Numbered from the stretch's first letter, positions 17,078-26,276 are shown. The stretch: 64,000 nt of DNA from an uncultured Candidatus Saccharibacteria bacterium (GCA_938036625.1 CALHQH010000037.1:26339-90338), one strand, 5' to 3'. Made by a program: numbers and translations. The notes: generated by a model from the letters alone, not told the origin.

Positions 17078-18054
17078 GCCGCCGCAAAGATACCGCCCGC
17101 GCCCTGATGCAGCAAAAGCGCCGTCGCCGCCAGTGGTTGACGTTTGTCCGGATGTGCCGCTACGGCATCAACAACTTTAGCCGCAACGCGTGGCTGACGG
17201 TTGCTGCGACACTTGTGATGACGATTACACTGCTTATTGTCTTTACTACCTTTGTTGCGCAGCGCTCGCTGGCCGACACCGCTCAGGCTATCAACAAGGA
17301 TATCGACCGCTCGATCTACCTCCGCCCTGATGTCTCGGAGGAGCGCGCTCAGCCGGTGCTAGTAAGTTTGCGCCGCCTGAGCAACGTCGAGTCAGTCCGC
17401 TTTATTAGTACTGAGGAAGCCAAGGAGCAGTTTGCCAAGGCTAATAAGGACGATGAGGCTAAACTGAACGCCCTTAAGGAGGCGACGAATTCACTGCCTG
17501 CGACGATCCGTATCACGCTGCACGACAATAACGACACATCGCAGCTGATAGATTTCGTCAATACCAATTCTGCGCTCAAACCACTGATTAGCGCCACCCA
17601 AACGCCAACCTTTATGAGCCAGCGGCGCAACGGTACGACACGCATCGCAGAGTGGACGCATATGTCGCAAAAAGCTGGGGTGGCTGCCAGCGTGCTCTTT
17701 ATCGCTATCTCTTTCTTGATCATTTTCAATACCATCCGTATGGCAATCTTCAACCGGCGCGATGAGATCGAGATGATGAAGCTGATCGGTGCCGACCGGG
17801 GCTTTATTCGAGGGCCATTCCTCGTGGAGGCAGTGGTATATGGGGTGATTGCCGCAGTGATCGCAACCACGCTTGGCATCATTACGCTATTCCTCTCGGG
17901 CAATTCGCTCAAGAAGTGGGGAGTCGCTCTCCAGCCCACGATTGATATGGCAGCATCCTACTGGTGGCTCATTGCCCTGGTGATGATGGCACTAGGCGCA
18001 TGCATTGGCGTCATCTCATCGCTGGTGGCCACTCGCCGTTACCTAAAGATTTAG
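17074..18054 (+). CDS. ftsX: cell division membrane protein FtsX
   Basis: It is the membrane subunit of FtsEX. The 326-residue protein has a basic cytoplasmic N-terminus, a first membrane segment at about 44-65, an outer domain of about 150 residues that should contact the hydrolase, and three further membrane segments near 205-228, 250-275 and 295-320. RLIRREEIEMMKLIGA-like residues (RRDEIEMMKLIGA) before the fourth segment are typical of FtsX. The ATGA overlap with ftsE indicates coupling. Confidence 0.95.
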   Translation: MSRRKDTARALMQQKRRRRQWLTFVRMCRYGINNFSRNAWLTVAATLVMTITLLIVFTTFVAQRSLADTAQAINKDIDRSIYLRPDVSEERAQPVLVSLRRLSNVESVRFISTEEAKEQFAKANKDDEAKLNALKEATNSLPATIRITLHDNNDTSQLIDFVNTNSALKPLISATQTPTFMSQRRNGTTRIAEWTHMSQKAGVAASVLFIAISFLIIFNTIRMAIFNRRDEIEMMKLIGADRGFIRGPFLVEAVVYGVIAAVIATTLGIITLFLSGNSLKKWGVALQPTIDMAASYWWLIALVMMALGACIGVISSLVATRRYLKI

Positions 18055-18077
18055 CATTGATACAAAGGAGGCCCGTG

Positions 18078-18113
18078 TTGACAAAGCACACACCGCTTGT
18101 TACCATAAGAAAT
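18078..18113 (+). promoter_or_regulatory. internal promoter of the CHAP hydrolase gene (leaderless)
   Basis: TTGACA (18078-18083), exactly 17 bp, TACCAT (18101-18106), then 7 nt to ATG 18114. The TTG of the -35 element is also an in-frame start codon lying 6 nt after AAAGGAGG, so the same bases can serve either transcription or translation. Confidence 0.6.
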
Positions 18114-19367
18114 ATGAAACAATCCACCACATCTGTTTCGTGTGCCCACACTGCTGTGGCCGCACCCAAAAAAACCAAGGGGCTTGCCACCAAGTCGGTC
18201 ATTGTGGCAGCTGCCGTAATTATGGCGCTCAGTACGCCAGTTAGCACCTACCTCGGAGTGACCACCGGGACTGCCTCGGCCGTGTCGCAGGAGGAATACC
18301 AGCGACAGATCGATGCGCTCAATAAGGAGATTGGGCAGTATCAGTCGCAGGCTAAGGAGCTGAACGAGAAGGCGAAGAGCTTGCAAAATGAACTCGAGGT
18401 CTTGTCGAAGCAGAAGGCGATGATCCAAGCGCAGATTGATATCAGCCAGAAGAAGCACGACCAACTGCAGGAGAAGATTGCCCAGACCAAGCGCGACATC
18501 AAGGCCAACCAAGACGCCTTGGGCGACACGCTGGCCGATATGTACGTCGACCGCACCATTAGCCCGCTGGAGATGCTGGCCAGCAGCCGGAACCTTGGTG
18601 ACTATGTGGTGGAGCAAGATCGCCGCGATAGCATCCAGACCACGCTGAGCGAGACGATTACCCGGGTCAATAAGCTCAAAAAGCAGCTAGAAGAGCAAAA
18701 GAAGGAAGTTGAGCGTGTCCTGGCAGACCAAAAGAATGCCCGCGAAGCCCTCGCCGCCAAAGAGCGTGAGCAAGCTGACCTCCTTGCCCGCACCCAAAAT
18801 GAAGAAGCAAACTACCAAAAACTCACCGCCGACCGCGAGAGTGAGAAAGCCCGCGTCCAAAAGGCGCAGCAGGATGCCATCCAAGCGGCCATCCGCAACG
18901 CTGGCGGTGGTGGTTCACTTGGTATTACCTCTGGTGATGGCTCGATGGGTGGCTACCCATGGGCTGGCGGCTGTACCGTTGATGCCAATGCGCTGTCGCA
19001 CGGTGGCGCATCTGGTGGTGGCGAAGACCCACTGGGCTATGGCTGCCGTCAGTGTGTAAGCTACACCGCCTGGAAGACTTACCAAAAGACTGGCTACGCA
19101 CCACGCTACTGGGGCAATGCCAATATGTGGCCGGCTGCTGCGCGTAATGCTGGCTTCTCGACTGGCCGTACTCCACGAGCTAACGCCCTTGGCGTCATCT
19201 CGGCAGGGCAGTATGGGCACATCGTCTACATCGAAGGCTACGATGCCGGTAGCAACACTGTCCGCATTAGCCAGTTCAATTACTTCAACGCCGGCGGCCC
19301 TGGCTGGGGTCATTATAGCGAAATGACGGTGCCTGCCAGTACGTACGATACGTATATCTATCTGTAG
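18114..19367 (+). CDS. secreted coiled-coil CHAP-domain peptidoglycan hydrolase (PcsB-like)
   Basis: Probable FtsEX-activated wall hydrolase for cell separation. It has a signal peptide (hydrophobic core SVIVAAAVIMALSTPV, cleavage probably near TASA), a long coiled coil (about residues 60-270, rich in Gln, Lys and Glu), a Gly-rich linker, then a CHAP domain with nucleophile Cys314 (RQCVSY) and His369 (YGHIVYIE). This coiled coil plus CHAP layout and the position behind ftsEX match PcsB. Two starts are plausible: ATG 18114 from its own leaderless promoter, or TTG 18078 with a strong AAAGGAGG for the operon transcript; both keep the signal peptide. Confidence 0.9.
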   Translation: MKQSTTSVSCAHTAVAAPKKTKGLATKSVIVAAAVIMALSTPVSTYLGVTTGTASAVSQEEYQRQIDALNKEIGQYQSQAKELNEKAKSLQNELEVLSKQKAMIQAQIDISQKKHDQLQEKIAQTKRDIKANQDALGDTLADMYVDRTISPLEMLASSRNLGDYVVEQDRRDSIQTTLSETITRVNKLKKQLEEQKKEVERVLADQKNAREALAAKEREQADLLARTQNEEANYQKLTADRESEKARVQKAQQDAIQAAIRNAGGGGSLGITSGDGSMGGYPWAGGCTVDANALSHGGASGGGEDPLGYGCRQCVSYTAWKTYQKTGYAPRYWGNANMWPAAARNAGFSTGRTPRANALGVISAGQYGHIVYIEGYDAGSNTVRISQFNYFNAGGPGWGHYSEMTVPASTYDTYIYL

Positions 19368-19384
19368 GAGAGAATACATAGCGC

Positions 19385-19415
19385 AAACGACCACCTAAGT
19401 AACGGTGGTCGTTTT
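19385..19415 (+). terminator. terminator of the ftsEX-hydrolase operon
   Basis: Eleven-base-pair stem AAACGACCACC / GGTGGTCGTTT with an 8-nt loop, continuing into TTTT. Confidence 0.8.
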
Positions 19416-19446
19416 AGTCGTTTGTGGTAGGCGAGAGCTTATAGGT

Positions 19447-20163
19447 TTACGCTGCAGATAGGGTGGGCTGGTGCGGGGCTTCGGTTTGGGCGATGGTTAT
19501 ATCAGGGGTAGTGCTCGTCTCGGGCGGGCCAACCCGGTACCCATACTGGTTATACTCTGTACCAATCGGGTCATCCCTCTCGCAGCGCCGGAGGGGCTGG
19601 GTATCAGTGGGCAGCTGGGCAATGTAGCTGTTGCTAAAGGCGGTGCGTGTATCGGCCTGAGCCATCTGAGCCAGCAGGGCAAAGAGCTCTTTGACGTTGC
19701 TAACCGCCTCGCTCGTGCTGGGTGGCTTCTCGCCACCATAGATAAAGCCGTGCTGCTCCTGTGCTAAGAGATCTTGATCAAAACCGTAGCTGCAATCGCA
19801 GCAGTCAAGGCAGCGCTCGTAGAAGTAGTGCACCGCGTAGGTAATCTCGCTATGTGTGATGGTGATGGGCGGCTGGTCACCACGGGCACTATTTCTCATC
19901 CCGGCAATAATGCGTGTGAGGCTGTCGATGATACCGTGGAGGATTTGCTCGCGCTGGTGGCGTTCGCGGTCGATGATACACATCACATCGAGCTCCTCAT
20001 TGCTACGGCATGGAGCAGTCGGCAATTCGGCAACAAGCGCAAGATAACCAACCTGACTAGCCCGAGAAGAAGTGCGCTCAGCAAGCAGTTGTAAGTCGCT
20101 CTCAACAGTGGATGGTAATGGGCAAACAGGCGCTGCTTCTGAGCTGACAACGGCAAGAGACAT
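19447..20163 (-). CDS. hypothetical protein, 238 aa
   Basis: I do not recognise it. It is soluble, without signal or membrane segment. A helical N-terminal half is followed by a cysteine-rich patch (CLDCCDCSYGFDQD, four Cys in seven residues) that could bind a metal, a helical segment, and a Pro/Thr-rich acidic end. On the minus strand, a -10 box (TATAAT, complement of 20206-20211) lies about 40 nt before the ATG, with GAGGTT as a weak ribosome site. It is convergent with the ftsEX-hydrolase operon and divergent from the S41 protease gene. Confidence 0.65.
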   Translation of the reverse strand: MSLAVVSSEAAPVCPLPSTVESDLQLLAERTSSRASQVGYLALVAELPTAPCRSNEELDVMCIIDRERHQREQILHGIIDSLTRIIAGMRNSARGDQPPITITHSEITYAVHYFYERCLDCCDCSYGFDQDLLAQEQHGFIYGGEKPPSTSEAVSNVKELFALLAQMAQADTRTAFSNSYIAQLPTDTQPLRRCERDDPIGTEYNQYGYRVGPPETSTTPDITIAQTEAPHQPTLSAA

Positions 20164-20290
20164 TAGATAACCTCACTCGTTTTGATTAAAGAATGGTAAT
20201 TGTCTATTATACGAGGATGAGGCAAAAATGCAAGGGGGTTGGATCCTTGGTGTGCTATTAACATTCTTTTGCCACACCGCCCGAGCGTAG

Positions 20291-20304
20291 TATAATACCA
20301 TAGT
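20291..20304 (+). promoter_or_regulatory. near-leaderless promoter of the S41 protease gene
   Basis: TATAAT at 20291-20296 followed by 8 nt and ATG 20305. No Shine-Dalgarno is present. Confidence 0.6.
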
Positions 20305-21537
20305 ATGGTACAGAGTGACACAACGAGCGCGAACCGCTCGAAATATGACTATGATGAACCAAAAAAGCTGACCATCTCGCAGCTCACAGCCTTGCTGGTG
20401 GCGGTGCTGCTGCTGGGGGCTGGCTTTATGGCAGGGATGTATGCCGACAAGCTCTATGCGGCGATTGCACCAGTCTTTGGCTTCAAAGTGTCAGCCGATA
20501 GCATCGACCTCAGCAGTGTGCAGCAGACCTATCGCAAACTCAAAGCAGAATATGATGGTAAACTGGACGACACCAAGCTGATCGATGGCGCTAACCGTGG
20601 CCTAGCTGCAGCTACCGGCGACCCCTACACCACCTATATGGACAAGCAAGAGACCGAGCAGTTCGACCGTAGCCTCAATGGCGAAGTGAGCGGCATTGGC
20701 GTGGAGATCGCATCGCGGGGTAACCACGCTACAGTAGTGCGCGTCGTCGATGACTCACCAGCGGCCAAAGCAGGCCTGCGGGCCGGCGATATCTTCCGCA
20801 GTATTAATGGCCAATCGGTGGTGGGGCAGAACTCTGAGGTAGTGGCAAGCAAAGTGCGGGGCGAGGCTGGCACGACCGTCAAGCTCGTGATGCAGCGTGA
20901 GGAATCGACCGAGGAATATACCATCGTCCGGGCCAAGGTGAGCGACGCCAGTGTCCGTAGCCAGATTCGCGACGGCGTGGGTATCCTCACCATTACCCGG
21001 TTTGATGACCAAACTGGCCGACTCGCCCGCCAAGCGGCAGAGCAGTTCGTCCAGCAGGGGGTGCGGGCGGTGGTGCTCGACCTACGCGACAACGGTGGCG
21101 GCTATGTAACGGCTGCTCGCGAGGTCGCAAGCCTGTGGCTTGAGAACAAAGTCGTAGTAGTAGAGAAGTCTGGCGACGTCGTGCGTGACACCGTGCACAG
21201 CAGTGGCCAGGCGCTGCTCAAAGGAATGAAGACAATCGTCCTCGTCAACGGCAATAGCGCCAGTGCCAGTGAGATCGTAGCGGGGGCACTGCACGACCAT
21301 AAGGCAGCGACATTACTCGGCGAAAAGACCTTCGGCAAGGGTACGGTGCAGAAGCTATTTGATCTACCCGACGGCCGTAAGCTCAAGATCACCGTGGCGC
21401 GTTGGTATACCCCAAGTGGCCGCAATATCTCGCAGGGCGGCATTGCGCCAGATACTGAGGTCAAAATGAGCACCGATGACCGTAACGCTGGCCGCGACCC
21501 ACAGCTCGATAGCGCACTGCAAAAGTTTGCAGAGTAG
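20305..21537 (+). CDS. S41 family C-terminal processing protease (CtpA/Prc type)
   Basis: A membrane-anchored serine protease facing outside that degrades or trims proteins from the C-terminus. The 410-residue protein has an N-terminal membrane segment (about 25-46), a PDZ domain (GIGVEI to RGEAGTTVKLVM), and the S41 catalytic core with the serine in NGNSASASE (about 315-323) and the lysine in EKTFGKGTVQ (about 345). Length and order match bacterial CtpA. It is transcribed alone, directly before a receiver-domain gene that has its own promoter. Confidence 0.93.
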   Translation: MVQSDTTSANRSKYDYDEPKKLTISQLTALLVAVLLLGAGFMAGMYADKLYAAIAPVFGFKVSADSIDLSSVQQTYRKLKAEYDGKLDDTKLIDGANRGLAAATGDPYTTYMDKQETEQFDRSLNGEVSGIGVEIASRGNHATVVRVVDDSPAAKAGLRAGDIFRSINGQSVVGQNSEVVASKVRGEAGTTVKLVMQREESTEEYTIVRAKVSDASVRSQIRDGVGILTITRFDDQTGRLARQAAEQFVQQGVRAVVLDLRDNGGGYVTAAREVASLWLENKVVVVEKSGDVVRDTVHSSGQALLKGMKTIVLVNGNSASASEIVAGALHDHKAATLLGEKTFGKGTVQKLFDLPDGRKLKITVARWYTPSGRNISQGGIAPDTEVKMSTDDRNAGRDPQLDSALQKFAE

Positions 21538-21616
21538 ACATATATCCAACAAAATACAAACGATTGTTCGCTAAAAGTATTGTATTTGTTCTAAATCTAC
21601 GCTACCATAAAGGCAT

Positions 21617-22003
21617 ATGGACAGGCGAAAGAAGATTCTCTTGGTAGAAGACGACACCGCGCTGCTAGCGGTGTATCGCTCGCGGCTCGAGCTGGAGGGC
21701 TTTGCGGTGAGCGAAGTGCACAATGGTGAGGATGCGCTCTCGGCAGTGGTCGACGTTCGGCCCGATCTCATCTTGCTTGATGTGATGATCCCTAAGATCA
21801 GCGGCTTCGATGTGCTCGATATTTTGCGTAACACCCCAGACACTACCAACGTCCGCGTTATCATGCTGACGGCGCTGAGCCAGCCCAAGGACAAAGAGCG
21901 GGCCAAGCAGCTGGGAGTGGATGACTACCTCGTCAAGTCGCAAGTGATGATTGGTGACGTAGTGGCCCGCATTAAGTATCACCTGGGCATGAGCCAAGAA
22001 TAA
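21617..22003 (+). CDS. stand-alone response regulator receiver domain, 128 aa
   Basis: A CheY-like single-domain receiver. The acidic pair (VEDD, residues 10-13), phospho-acceptor Asp55 (LLLDVMIPKISGFDVL in context), Thr in MLTAL and Lys in YLVKSQ are all present, so it should be phosphorylated. There is no output domain and no kinase gene beside it; the only histidine kinase in the window is 9 kb away. A TACCAT hexamer lies 8 nt before the ATG, and no strong ribosome site is seen. Confidence 0.92.
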   Translation: MDRRKKILLVEDDTALLAVYRSRLELEGFAVSEVHNGEDALSAVVDVRPDLILLDVMIPKISGFDVLDILRNTPDTTNVRVIMLTALSQPKDKERAKQLGVDDYLVKSQVMIGDVVARIKYHLGMSQE

Positions 22004-22082
22004 CAGAGGCCAGAGGGCTGTCGAACAAAGCGTGCAGCGATCCCTTGCTTCTGAGTGATTTTTCTTCAGCATTGTTTCATGG

Positions 22083-22094
22083 TATTATAAAAAG
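22083..22094 (+). promoter_or_regulatory. leaderless promoter
   Basis: TATTAT at 22083-22088, 6 nt (AAAAAG), then ATG 22095. Confidence 0.6.
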
Positions 22095-22679
22095 ATGACG
22101 GAAAAATATTCGGCATCACTCCCACCACGGCAGCCTGAGTACCTCTTGACCCAGCCAATCACGACGGACGGCACGCCAAAAGAGTGTGCAACTCATCCCG
22201 ATACGCACAGTATTCCCAAGCGCGACGATGTGCCGCAGCATCTGTGGAATGTCTTGCGCAGCAGCGGTCAGCTCGACGAAGGGTGGATTGATAGAGAGAT
22301 TATCGACAAGGATGGCACGGTGCTAGTGCGGATGACTAAGCTAGTCAACCGAAGCAATATCCATCAGCTCGAGAAATGTGTACCGCTCGCGGTGCTGCAG
22401 GAGCAAAACATTGACTTCACTAATGCATACCTGCAAAGAGCCTATGGTGTGATGATGGAGGATGGCAAGCTGCAGCCCGTTGCTGATACCACTCATACTA
22501 CTCACCAGAATGACTCAACTGATGAACAAGAAACAGAAATACTGCCCACTCAAAGTGACAATACATATGATCATCTCGATGGGGATAGCGCTCGCCGATT
22601 AGTCGGGAGTGTGGCAGCAAAAGCGAGCGACGGAGAGGTGGATAATAGCCTACTGGTGCGGCGAGCGCTAAAACGATAA
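22095..22679 (+). CDS. hypothetical protein, 194 aa
   Basis: I do not recognise it. A Pro-rich N-terminus is followed by a compact region of about 100 residues (from DVPQHLWNVLRSSG to LQRAYGVMMEDG) and then a disordered Thr/Asp/His-rich acidic tail with a short basic end. No signal peptide or membrane segment is seen. It is expressed from a promoter that leaves no leader. Confidence 0.65.
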   Translation: MTEKYSASLPPRQPEYLLTQPITTDGTPKECATHPDTHSIPKRDDVPQHLWNVLRSSGQLDEGWIDREIIDKDGTVLVRMTKLVNRSNIHQLEKCVPLAVLQEQNIDFTNAYLQRAYGVMMEDGKLQPVADTTHTTHQNDSTDEQETEILPTQSDNTYDHLDGDSARRLVGSVAAKASDGEVDNSLLVRRALKR

Positions 22680-22760
22680 AGTGGTAGACACGTCAGACAG
22701 GGAGCAATATAGGCTACCCTCAAATCTTTTGACTATATGACAACAGAGGTAGCGTGAAAG

Positions 22761-23531
22761 TTATTGATCGTAATCCGGATCATCGGATCCATACATAGCT
22801 TCAAGCTTTGCACGTATGGCGCTTTCCTCACGCTCATGCGATGGTAGCTCAGGGCGCTGCCAGTGCCGCATCTTGTCTAAGTATTTGTCTGTCATCAGAT
22901 TTTTGAGTGCAATGGTTGCGAGCTCTGTTTGCCGTTTGATGCGGCGGATTGGCTCGCGGAGGGCACGATCATCTATTTTAATACCATGCTGCAGTGCTTC
23001 GTCAGTAATAGTAATGTGCTGGTGGGTTTTGCGTACGACATCGTCGATGACCATTTCGAGCTCTGGTTCACGAAGCTGGTTGCTCATATCCTTATACCAA
23101 TGCCAGTCGATGGTACAAGAATCACGACCTCGAAAATGGTTGGGTGGCTGTTTGGCAAGCTCGGCTTGTATAGTAGGATCTAGGCGGCCACAAAGCCAAT
23201 CAACAGTTAACGAGGGCTTCTGGAGTATATAAAAGTCATGTCGCAGCGTATCTCCTTTGTTCAAGTTTTTCTCACTGTACGGTATACCAAGCTCGTGGTG
23301 CATGTTAAAATTCCATACACCAACGCCGTCAGGAGGGCTCATTGTTTCTGGCATGTTGCCCTTTTCTATATCGTTGTATAAGAGCTGGTGCGTGCTGGCT
23401 AGTGGGAGGATAACAAGCTTGCCAGCTATACCACCTACGTGCACTCGTATGTAGTCTTTGGCTGAGGCTTCTTTACTGTGGCTGCTTGCCTCGTCTGCAA
23501 CGGTCCATTGTTGGTTTCTTTTGTCGTACAT
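22761..23531 (-). CDS. hypothetical protein, 256 aa
   Basis: I do not recognise this soluble protein. The start at 23531 (MYDKRNQQW) is preferred because TATAAT on the minus strand ends 9 nt upstream; the frame is open further but without signals. The N-terminal part looks like a small beta domain (DYIRVHVGGIAGKLVILPLAS), the rest is helical and charged, with several conserved-looking Trp and His residues (WHWYKDM). The end is strongly acidic. It lies downstream of rpmA on the same strand but behind a terminator. Confidence 0.65.
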   Translation of the reverse strand: MYDKRNQQWTVADEASSHSKEASAKDYIRVHVGGIAGKLVILPLASTHQLLYNDIEKGNMPETMSPPDGVGVWNFNMHHELGIPYSEKNLNKGDTLRHDFYILQKPSLTVDWLCGRLDPTIQAELAKQPPNHFRGRDSCTIDWHWYKDMSNQLREPELEMVIDDVVRKTHQHITITDEALQHGIKIDDRALREPIRRIKRQTELATIALKNLMTDKYLDKMRHWQRPELPSHEREESAIRAKLEAMYGSDDPDYDQ

Positions 23532-23612
23532 AATACAGTGATTATAGGGTAATATATGACGCATTACAAGTAGCTTGTGTAATATAGTATGAGTGACCGA
23601 GCAATAGCAAGA

Positions 23613-23641
23613 AAAGAACCGCTCTTTGTGAGCGGCTTTTT
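23613..23641 (-). terminator. terminator after rpmA
   Basis: CCGCTC / GAGCGG stem with a 5-nt loop, followed on the minus strand by TTCTTTTC. A T-run is present on the other side too. Confidence 0.65.
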
Positions 23642-23666
23642 CGCTTGCATGTGCGCTATAAAACAC

Positions 23667-23945
23667 TTACGCTGCGCTAACGCACACCTGGGTGCGTGGC
23701 TGGGTCTTGCCAGTGAAGGTAGACTTCTTGACCTTCTTGAAGCTGACGACACCACTGTGAGCGGCGTGGATGGTGTAGTTGCGGCTCATGTATGTGCCAG
23801 GGCCGGCGATCTTCGTAGCGCCTGTCTGGCGGACGAGGACTTCACCAGCGTTGACCTGCTGGCCACCGAAGCGCTTGACGCCAAGGCGCGCCCCAGCGTT
23901 ATTGTGGACGTTCTTGCTTGAGCCACCTGCTTTGACTTTTGACAT
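23667..23945 (-). CDS. rpmA: 50S ribosomal protein L27
   Basis: It is a large-subunit protein near the peptidyl-transferase centre. The 92-residue protein begins MSKVKAGGSSKNVHNNAGARL and keeps the family core RFGGQQVNAGEVLVRQTG and the later GVVSFKK region. The extended N-terminus cleaved in Firmicutes is absent. A strong AAAGGAGTGAT precedes the ATG. It is not next to rplU (L21), its usual partner, and is followed by its own terminator. Confidence 0.95.
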   Translation of the reverse strand: MSKVKAGGSSKNVHNNAGARLGVKRFGGQQVNAGEVLVRQTGATKIAGPGTYMSRNYTIHAAHSGVVSFKKVKKSTFTGKTQPRTQVCVSAA

Positions 23946-24239
23946 ATCACTCCTTTAGCTAATATAAACAATCTATACGATTATACGTGAGGGCGCGGGC
24001 GAAGTCAAGCGGTGTGGATTGAATAGCAGCCGTAAGAATGCCGACTGTTATAACGCGAGAGAAGAGAGCGGCAAGAGGAGTGCACAAGCGAGCAAGACAT
24101 TGAGCTGTAGGCCTGACAAAAAGGGGACAAAACATAGACAGTGACGCAGTATTAACTGAGCAGAGTTGGATAGCTGGCGCTATGGTGGTATAATTAGCTA
24201 TATTATAGATTGCAATAATGATATGAAAAAGGAGTGATG

Positions 24240-24908
24240 ATGGCAGGACGATATGATAAGCCCGGATCGCAGGGTGAGTGGCCGTATTCGGGCAGTGGAC
24301 CGAGTGGTAGCTCGGAGACTAAGGCAGGTTTGGCGCGACTTGAGGCGCTTCGATATGTTGATGAGAGTAATTTGCCGTCAGGGCAGGGGGAGGAAGGTGC
24401 TCGGCAGGGTGCTCCTGCGCCCACTGCAGCTGAGCTTCGAGAGAGATTAAAGGGAATTGCTGGTTCTACCAAGTCTAGCGAGTCGACAGGGCCACAAGAT
24501 CGGGATCAAATACTCGCATCGCTTCATGGTAAAACAGGCACACAAGAAGCACCAGTGTCTTCTCTGGATGCAACCGAAGTACCGCCAACTGTTGCTGAGA
24601 TTAATACAAAAGCGGTTGAAGTCGAGGAGAAGTGGCAGACTGAGAGGGAACTACGCGAAACATTAGTAGCCGTTGCAAAAGCCAAGGAGCAACTAGAAGC
24701 GCTCCAGGCGGAAATGGCACGAGCAGAAGAATACAATCAAGCAATTGACCCAGGTGCTGTGCGAGAGATAGTAGGGAACGTACATAAATCTCTAGAAGGA
24801 GTCAACTCCTATTTTCTCGATAAAGCGGCAACAATTGTTGGCACTGCAGCGCATCAAGACGCAGTCGCCTTGGAAGGTATGCACAAACAATATAACGAGT
24901 TAGGGTAG
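24240..24908 (+). CDS. hypothetical coiled-coil protein, 222 aa
   Basis: I do not recognise it. A glycine/serine/proline-rich disordered N-terminus (about 70 residues) leads into a long charged helix (about 115-180, with REL, AKAKEQLEALQAEMARAEEYNQA heptad pattern seen in part) that should form a coiled coil, then a short C-terminal helix. There is no signal or membrane segment. The start is ATG 24240, or 24237, after AAAAAGGAG. A TATAAT near 24189 gives a leader of about 40 nt. Codon use is more AT-rich than in neighbours. Confidence 0.65.
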   Translation: MAGRYDKPGSQGEWPYSGSGPSGSSETKAGLARLEALRYVDESNLPSGQGEEGARQGAPAPTAAELRERLKGIAGSTKSSESTGPQDRDQILASLHGKTGTQEAPVSSLDATEVPPTVAEINTKAVEVEEKWQTERELRETLVAVAKAKEQLEALQAEMARAEEYNQAIDPGAVREIVGNVHKSLEGVNSYFLDKAATIVGTAAHQDAVALEGMHKQYNELG

Positions 24909-24928
24909 TAGCTCTAATCTTCGCCCAC

Positions 24929-24959
24929 AAAGGTCTCAGCGGATATAGCCGAGACCTTT
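24929..24959. terminator. bidirectional terminator between convergent genes
   Basis: AAAGGTCTC / GAGACCTTT, nine base pairs, with TTTTATTTT on the plus side and an A-rich upstream flank that supplies Ts on the minus side. Confidence 0.75.
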
Positions 24960-24973
24960 TATTTTAGTGAATA

Positions 24974-26182
24974 TTATTTTACTTCCACCACCAACAACTC
25001 CCGCGCTACTACCTGATTCTCGCGGTAATAACAGAGGTCGGTGGGGCGGACGTGCTGAAGTAGGCGGCGCCGGTAGCCCAGGTGCTCGAGCTGGGTGATG
25101 AGCGGCAGGTGAGTAAACTGCCCGTCGCTGCCGCGCCAAGCGGGCACCGCAATAACCAGTGGTGTGCCAGGGCTCAGCTGGGGACGAAGATTAGTGAGAA
25201 AATGGCTGATGATATGGTTGCAGGTGGTACGCACAGCGCTAAGCTTGGCAGGAGCGGGTGGGGCAGAGAAGGGCTGACCAAGGTATGTCTCACAGACAAC
25301 GGCGCTGAGCCGCTGGGCGTCTGCCCACTGATGAGTAGTGGCATCAGCCTGAGTAACGTCCTGCACCGCGCCAGGAGTAGCCGCGGCAGAGCGGCGCTGC
25401 AGCCAGGCGAGGTTCTCATTGGTGTAGCTGACCATCTTGGGGTTGAGGTCGCTGCCGCACACATCGTAGCCCAGGAGGAGCGCCTCTTGCAAGACAGTGC
25501 CAGTGCCGCAGAAGGGGTCGAGCAGCACGGGGCGCGGCGCTGAGTGCTCGGTCGTAGGTGAAGGCTGCACTAGTGGCCCAGCCATATTAACCATCATGCG
25601 GGCGAGCTTGGGTGGCAGCATACCGACGAAGGCATCGGTGCGCGGGCGGGCTTGGTCGCGTGCGGCCAGGGCAGAAATGTTTTGCGCGCCAACACTCTCC
25701 GCCACAATAACGCGCCCATCCTGGGCTCGCACTACTAGCAGCTCGATATGATGCGGTGAGCGACCAAGCTTGTTGTGGTGGCTGGTGGCGGTGTTGAGTG
25801 CCGGAGCGGCGTTGGGGATGAGGCGTAGGCTCGTGCCAGAAGCGCGCAGCTTTGCCTTGAGAATAAGGCCAGTCTTTTGCACCTCGCGGGCGGTGGCAGA
25901 GAAGCCATAGGCACTGATGCCAAGCGTAATCTTGTGCGACGCGCCCTGCCACTGCGCGCTATAGTGGCGGACAATCTGCCGACTCACCGCCAGCCAGTTA
26001 CCGCGCAGCTCTAACACCACCCGGCCCGCCTTTTGGCTGCCACCCAGACGCTCAAAGGCGAAATTATCAGAGGTAATAGTAGCGGCCTGCGCTCCAAACC
26101 AACGCACCGCCGCCCCGCCATACAAACACTCCAGCTCCGCCACGCCGAGGGCCGGCTGCCGGCCAAGAATTGCAATATACAT
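24974..26182 (-). CDS. Trm-G10/Trm11-like tRNA (guanine-N2) methyltransferase
   Basis: SAM-dependent methyltransferase of the COG1041 type, likely acting on guanosine 10 of tRNA. The catalytic half contains RDQARPRTDAF, the SAM loop DPFCGTGTVLQEALLLGYDV with the following acidic GSDLNPKM, and later a motif IV-like region (VVCETYLGQPF) in place of the usual NPPY/DPPY. The first 180 residues are a THUMP-like RNA-binding region that is only weakly recognisable. The start at 26182 (MYIAILG) is chosen because a -10 box ends 6 nt upstream. A C-terminal YYRENQVVARELLVVEV strand closes the fold. Confidence 0.8.
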   Translation of the reverse strand: MYIAILGRQPALGVAELECLYGGAAVRWFGAQAATITSDNFAFERLGGSQKAGRVVLELRGNWLAVSRQIVRHYSAQWQGASHKITLGISAYGFSATAREVQKTGLILKAKLRASGTSLRLIPNAAPALNTATSHHNKLGRSPHHIELLVVRAQDGRVIVAESVGAQNISALAARDQARPRTDAFVGMLPPKLARMMVNMAGPLVQPSPTTEHSAPRPVLLDPFCGTGTVLQEALLLGYDVCGSDLNPKMVSYTNENLAWLQRRSAAATPGAVQDVTQADATTHQWADAQRLSAVVCETYLGQPFSAPPAPAKLSAVRTTCNHIISHFLTNLRPQLSPGTPLVIAVPAWRGSDGQFTHLPLITQLEHLGYRRRLLQHVRPTDLCYYRENQVVARELLVVEVK

Positions 26183-26194
26183 ATGCCTAGTATA
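26183..26194 (-). promoter_or_regulatory. leaderless promoter, minus strand
   Basis: TATACT (complement of 26189-26194), 6 nt (AGGCAT), then the ATG whose first base is 26182. Confidence 0.7.
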
Positions 26195-26241
26195 GCGCAA
26201 AAGTGGGTAAGAATGGAGGGAATAAGCAACCGGCCCGAGAA

Positions 26242-26276
26242 TTGACAAGAGCGACCAGGAGGCATATCATACGCCT
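26242..26276 (+). promoter_or_regulatory. leaderless promoter with consensus -35
   Basis: TTGACA (26242-26247), exactly 17 bp, TATCAT (26265-26270), 6 nt, ATG 26277. It is one of the two complete examples that include the -35 element. Confidence 0.75.
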
